Shown: positions 6,976 to 8,995 of the stretch, piece by piece
How positions within the stretch are numbered: position 1 is the first letter of the stretch
Layout of the letters: each line of letters begins with the position of its first letter
Assembly: GCA_029935695.1 (NCBI GenBank)
Contig: JAOZJV010000110.1
Span: 1 to 8,995 of the forward strand
Length of the DNA stretch: 8,995 nt
Direction: 5' to 3'
DNA from: Candidatus Krumholzibacteriia bacterium
GTDB taxonomy: Bacteria; Krumholzibacteriota; Krumholzibacteriia; LZORAL124-64-63
Notes under the pieces: generated by a model
What the model was told of the DNA's origin: nothing
The model's database searches: none
The model's input: only the letters and a program-made list of their open reading frames with translations
Translations under genes and position numbers: made by a program

Positions 6976-7056
6976 GAATAATATGAGTTGTGTTGGGTAG
7001 ATAGCTTGTACTCCGGCCCGTCCCCCGCGCTCCGGAACATCCACAGGACAGGAACC

Positions 7057-8118
7057 ATGAATATCAGTTATTCCGAACCTCTGTCGCGTGCCTGGTTGCG
7101 CATGAAAATTCTGCTCTTCCGCCCCTTCGATATGGGAATCTGGTTTGCCCTGGGATTCACTGCTTTTCTTGCCGGTCTCGCCGACGGTGCCGGCAGCCAA
7201 GGCGGAAACTTCACCAACCGGCTTAAAGGAGATTCAGATTTTGAAGATGTTGGTGAAATAGCCAGAAATTTTGGGGACTCCACCCAGGATTTTCTGGACA
7301 CCGGCTGGGGCATTGGCCTTGTCCTTCTGGCCGGCATGGTCATCATCGTTTTCGGCTTGTTGGCGCTGTGGCTGAGCAGCCGCGGGCGTTTCATGTTCCT
7401 GGACAACCTGGTGCACAGCCGCACCAAAGTGAAACAACCCTGGCATGAATTCGCATCTCTTGGCGATTCCCTCTTTCTCTGGCAAATTGTCTACACGATT
7501 ATTCTGCTGGCTGTGGTGGGCTTATGCATGCTGATGGGGTTTTCCCTCTTTGCCCCCTTGATCGGCTGGGATGTGGGCTGGGTGATCGCCGCGCCTCTGG
7601 TCATCCTCGCCGGTACCATCAGCTTCATTCTCTTTGTGGCCATGCTCTATATTGATTTTTTCCTGACGGCATTCGTAGTGCCCATCATGCACAAGGAACG
7701 CATCAGCACCATGGCCGCCTGGTCGCGCTTTCTGCCTCTGTTTCAGGAGAATCCGGGCAGTTTTATTCTATGCGGATTTTTCTATCTCCTCATCAGCGTT
7801 CTGGCCTTTTTTGCCTTCATGCTGGGCGGATTGCTCACCTGTTGCGTAGGCCTGATACTCCTGGCCATTCCCTACGTGGGCAGCGTAATCACATTGCCTG
7901 CTTCGGTGACCCTGCGCTACTTCACCCTGGATTTCCTGGGGCAGTTTGGGGACGATTTCAGGCTTTTGGATCCGGTGAAAGATGGCCCCCGACCCAGTCC
8001 CTATGCACCGCCGGAGGATCTAACTGATCTCAACCACCACCGGGCAGTGATCGGAACCGAGGACCTCGGCGAGGATGGAAGCACCAACGAGCCGGGGCCG
8101 CAAAGCGGCGGAGATTAA
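7057..8118 (+). CDS. Multi-pass membrane protein of unknown function
   Basis: The predicted protein has 353 residues. A short amphipathic N-terminus (MNISYSEPLSRAWLRMKILLFRPF) precedes a first membrane segment (about 26-41). A glycine- and aspartate-rich soluble loop follows (43-82). Further hydrophobic segments lie around 83-105, 140-170, 172-207 and 235-285, the longer ones probably paired. The style resembles uncharacterised DUF4013/DUF7544-like membrane proteins, but I cannot assign a family firmly. The last ~50 residues are hydrophilic and probably disordered (proline, aspartate, glycine rich, ending PGPQSGGD). The ATG at 7057 is chosen over an in-frame start at 6988 because it gives the clean amphipathic N-terminus; CAGGA (7044-7048) lies 8 nt upstream. 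The 3' end overlaps the nuclease gene on the other strand by 99 nt. It diverges from the TPR-CHAT lipoprotein gene; a functional link is possible but unproven. Confidence 0.75.
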   Translation: MNISYSEPLSRAWLRMKILLFRPFDMGIWFALGFTAFLAGLADGAGSQGGNFTNRLKGDSDFEDVGEIARNFGDSTQDFLDTGWGIGLVLLAGMVIIVFGLLALWLSSRGRFMFLDNLVHSRTKVKQPWHEFASLGDSLFLWQIVYTIILLAVVGLCMLMGFSLFAPLIGWDVGWVIAAPLVILAGTISFILFVAMLYIDFFLTAFVVPIMHKERISTMAAWSRFLPLFQENPGSFILCGFFYLLISVLAFFAFMLGGLLTCCVGLILLAIPYVGSVITLPASVTLRYFTLDFLGQFGDDFRLLDPVKDGPRPSPYAPPEDLTDLNHHRAVIGTEDLGEDGSTNEPGPQSGGD

Positions 8119-8772
8119 AAAATAATCAAGGCGCCAGCCCACGTTTCGCTCGCGCACTCCCGGTCGGTTGCTCCACCAGCTGTAGTGGCCACCGCCGGTT
8201 TCGAACTCGCGGAAAGTATCAATGAAGCCGGCTTTGATGATGCGGTCGAAGCCGGCTCTTTCTTCATCGGTGAAGCCGGCGTTGCCACGGTTGGACTTGG
8301 GGTTCGCCAAATCAATATCTTTGTGGGAGACATTCAGATCACCGCAGAAAACCACCGGCTTTTTCTTTTCCAATTTGCGCACGAATTTCAGGAAATCCTT
8401 ATCCCATTGGTTTTCCCGATAATCCAAACGAGTGAGCTCGCGTTTGACATTGGGTGTGTAAACCGTCACCAGAAAGAAGTCTGCAAACTCGGCGGTCAGG
8501 ACGCGGCCTTCGGTGTCGTGTTCGGCAATGCCCATACCTGGAAAAACAGCCAATGGCGTGTGGCGGGTCAGAAAAGCAGTGCCACTGTAGCCTCGTTTTA
8601 AGGCGGGATTCCAGATCATGGTGTAACCGGGAATCTCAAAATCCACCTGGTCGGGAAGGGCGCGCACTTCCTGCAGACAAATGACATCGGCGCCGGAGGT
8701 GGCGGCAAATTCGGCAAATCCTTTTTTCAGGCAGGCGCGTAGGCCGTTGACGTTCCAAGATATCAGCTTCAC
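8020..8772 (-). CDS. xth: Exodeoxyribonuclease III (AP endonuclease family)
   Basis: The 250-residue enzyme belongs to the Mg-dependent exonuclease III/APE1 endonuclease-exonuclease-phosphatase fold, which cuts DNA at abasic sites and removes 3' blocks in base-excision repair in the cytoplasm. All signature motifs are seen (numbering from the GTG start): SWNVNGLRA (5-13) with metal-site Asn, CLQEVRA (32-38) with metal-binding Glu35, TVYTPN (103-108) with Tyr105, GDLNVSHKDIDL (144-155) with Asp145 and Asn147, GWRLDYFLIS (212-221) and the terminal LGSDHCPV (238-245) with the catalytic Asp-His pair. The length is typical. A TTG six bases upstream (8778) is in frame, but AGGA (8785-8782) lies 9 nt before the GTG and only 3 nt before the TTG. 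The GTG also gives the canonical M-K-L-I-S-W-N start. It overlaps the membrane protein gene tail to tail. Confidence 0.95.
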   Translation of the reverse strand: MKLISWNVNGLRACLKKGFAEFAATSGADVICLQEVRALPDQVDFEIPGYTMIWNPALKRGYSGTAFLTRHTPLAVFPGMGIAEHDTEGRVLTAEFADFFLVTVYTPNVKRELTRLDYRENQWDKDFLKFVRKLEKKKPVVFCGDLNVSHKDIDLANPKSNRGNAGFTDEERAGFDRIIKAGFIDTFREFETGGGHYSWWSNRPGVRERNVGWRLDYFLISAALRPRLVGASILAEVLGSDHCPVVVEIS

Positions 8773-8781
8773 TTTCAAAAA

Positions 8782-8785
8782 TCCT
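8782..8785 (-). promoter_or_regulatory. Shine-Dalgarno AGGA that supports the GTG start of xth
   Basis: AGGA on the minus strand, 9 nt from the GTG at 8772 and 3 nt from the TTG at 8778. The spacing favours GTG. Confidence 0.5.
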
Positions 8786-8797
8786 GTCGTTTGTAGT

Positions 8798-8995
8798 TTA
8801 GAACAAGCGGTTTTTCCAATAATCGGGATAACGATGCAGCGGCATAACCGCCAAAATCAGAATCTGGTCTGACTCAATTGAATACAGAACGCCATACGGA
8901 AAACGCCTTGTCAGGCACCGTCTAATTGATTCATCCAATAATTAATTGGCCAAGCATCCGGAAAATCACAAAAATTTTGGATGGTAGAGCGAACT
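8798..8995 (-). pseudogene. RelE/ParE-type toxin gene, frameshifted and cut by the window edge
   Basis: Two frames of the minus strand read as pieces of one protein. Entering at the right edge, one frame gives VRSTIQNFCDFPDAWP and then loses similarity (ending in a stop at WMNQLDGA). The next frame resumes with LLDESIRRCLTRRFPYGVLY, followed by SIESDQILILAVMPLHR and YPDYWKNRLF, then TAA (8800-8798). The joined text matches the C-terminal half of RelE/ParE-superfamily toxins, where RRCL-RRFPYGVLY-I and ILILAVMHLHR-P-YW are typical. The break falls in an AATTAATT-type run (8939-8946): eight bases sit between the matching codons, so the frame shifts by one added or two lost bases. In-frame stops close each frame. 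The gene is either a dead toxin or a sequencing/assembly error in the AT run. The antitoxin would lie outside the window. It ends 25 nt before the xth GTG. Confidence 0.75.

Noticed and set aside
8185..8601. Plus-strand 138-codon ORF antisense to xth
   Set aside because: It is the mirror of a well-supported conserved nuclease gene, with no family features of its own.
1..8995. CRISPR array, tRNA, rRNA, insertion sequence or prophage attachment site
   Set aside because: No regularly spaced repeats, tRNA cloverleaf, transposase or flanking duplication was seen. Only isolated hairpins are present.

Overview
The window is an ordinary-looking chromosomal stretch of roughly balanced base composition, from a bacterium that uses lipoproteins and signal peptides heavily and is probably Gram-negative. 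The best taxonomic clue is the secreted protein at 2579-3655. It ends in a FlgD-Ig-like/T9SS-type C-terminal module containing the motif NFPNPFNP, which is typical of FCB-superphylum and neighbouring candidate phyla such as Krumholzibacteriota, Eisenbacteria, Latescibacterota or Marinimicrobia. This placement is inferred from protein style only. No rRNA or other marker gene is present.

Layout. Positions 1-461 (minus) hold the 5' part of a secreted LysM plus DUF4015 (putative glycosyl hydrolase) protein that runs off the left edge. A short divergent intergenic region with a plausible sigma70-type promoter leads into a plus-strand pair: a lipoprotein combining MliC-like and COG3650-like domains (623-1315), then a CvfB/YitL-type S1 RNA-binding protein (1342-2187), 26 nt apart and probably co-transcribed. 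A 391-nt non-coding gap follows, containing a strong 12-bp hairpin and a perfect TATAAT. Next is the secreted SGNH-like protein with an eight-cysteine cluster and a C-terminal sorting-type domain (2579-3655). Its end faces a very large minus-strand gene (3696-6857) across a 40-nt gap that holds a strong hairpin.

The large gene encodes a 1053-residue lipoprotein: a lipobox, a long TPR solenoid and a C-terminal CHAT (caspase-like) peptidase domain with the His/Cys dyad intact. Divergent from it is a multi-pass membrane protein of unknown function (7057-8118). The last 99 nt of that gene overlap, tail to tail, the 3' end of an exodeoxyribonuclease III gene (8020-8772, minus). Upstream of the nuclease gene, the right edge (8798-8995, minus) carries the 3' part of a RelE/ParE-type toxin gene broken by a frameshift.

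How the genes relate. The only likely operon is the lipoprotein-cvfB pair; the other genes are single units or convergent/divergent neighbours. Several products belong to the envelope (LysM/DUF4015, two lipoproteins, a secreted hydrolase-like protein, a membrane protein). The most unusual is the envelope-anchored TPR-CHAT protease-like protein. No adjacent gene is an obvious substrate or effector for it, so a complete new system is not demonstrated here.
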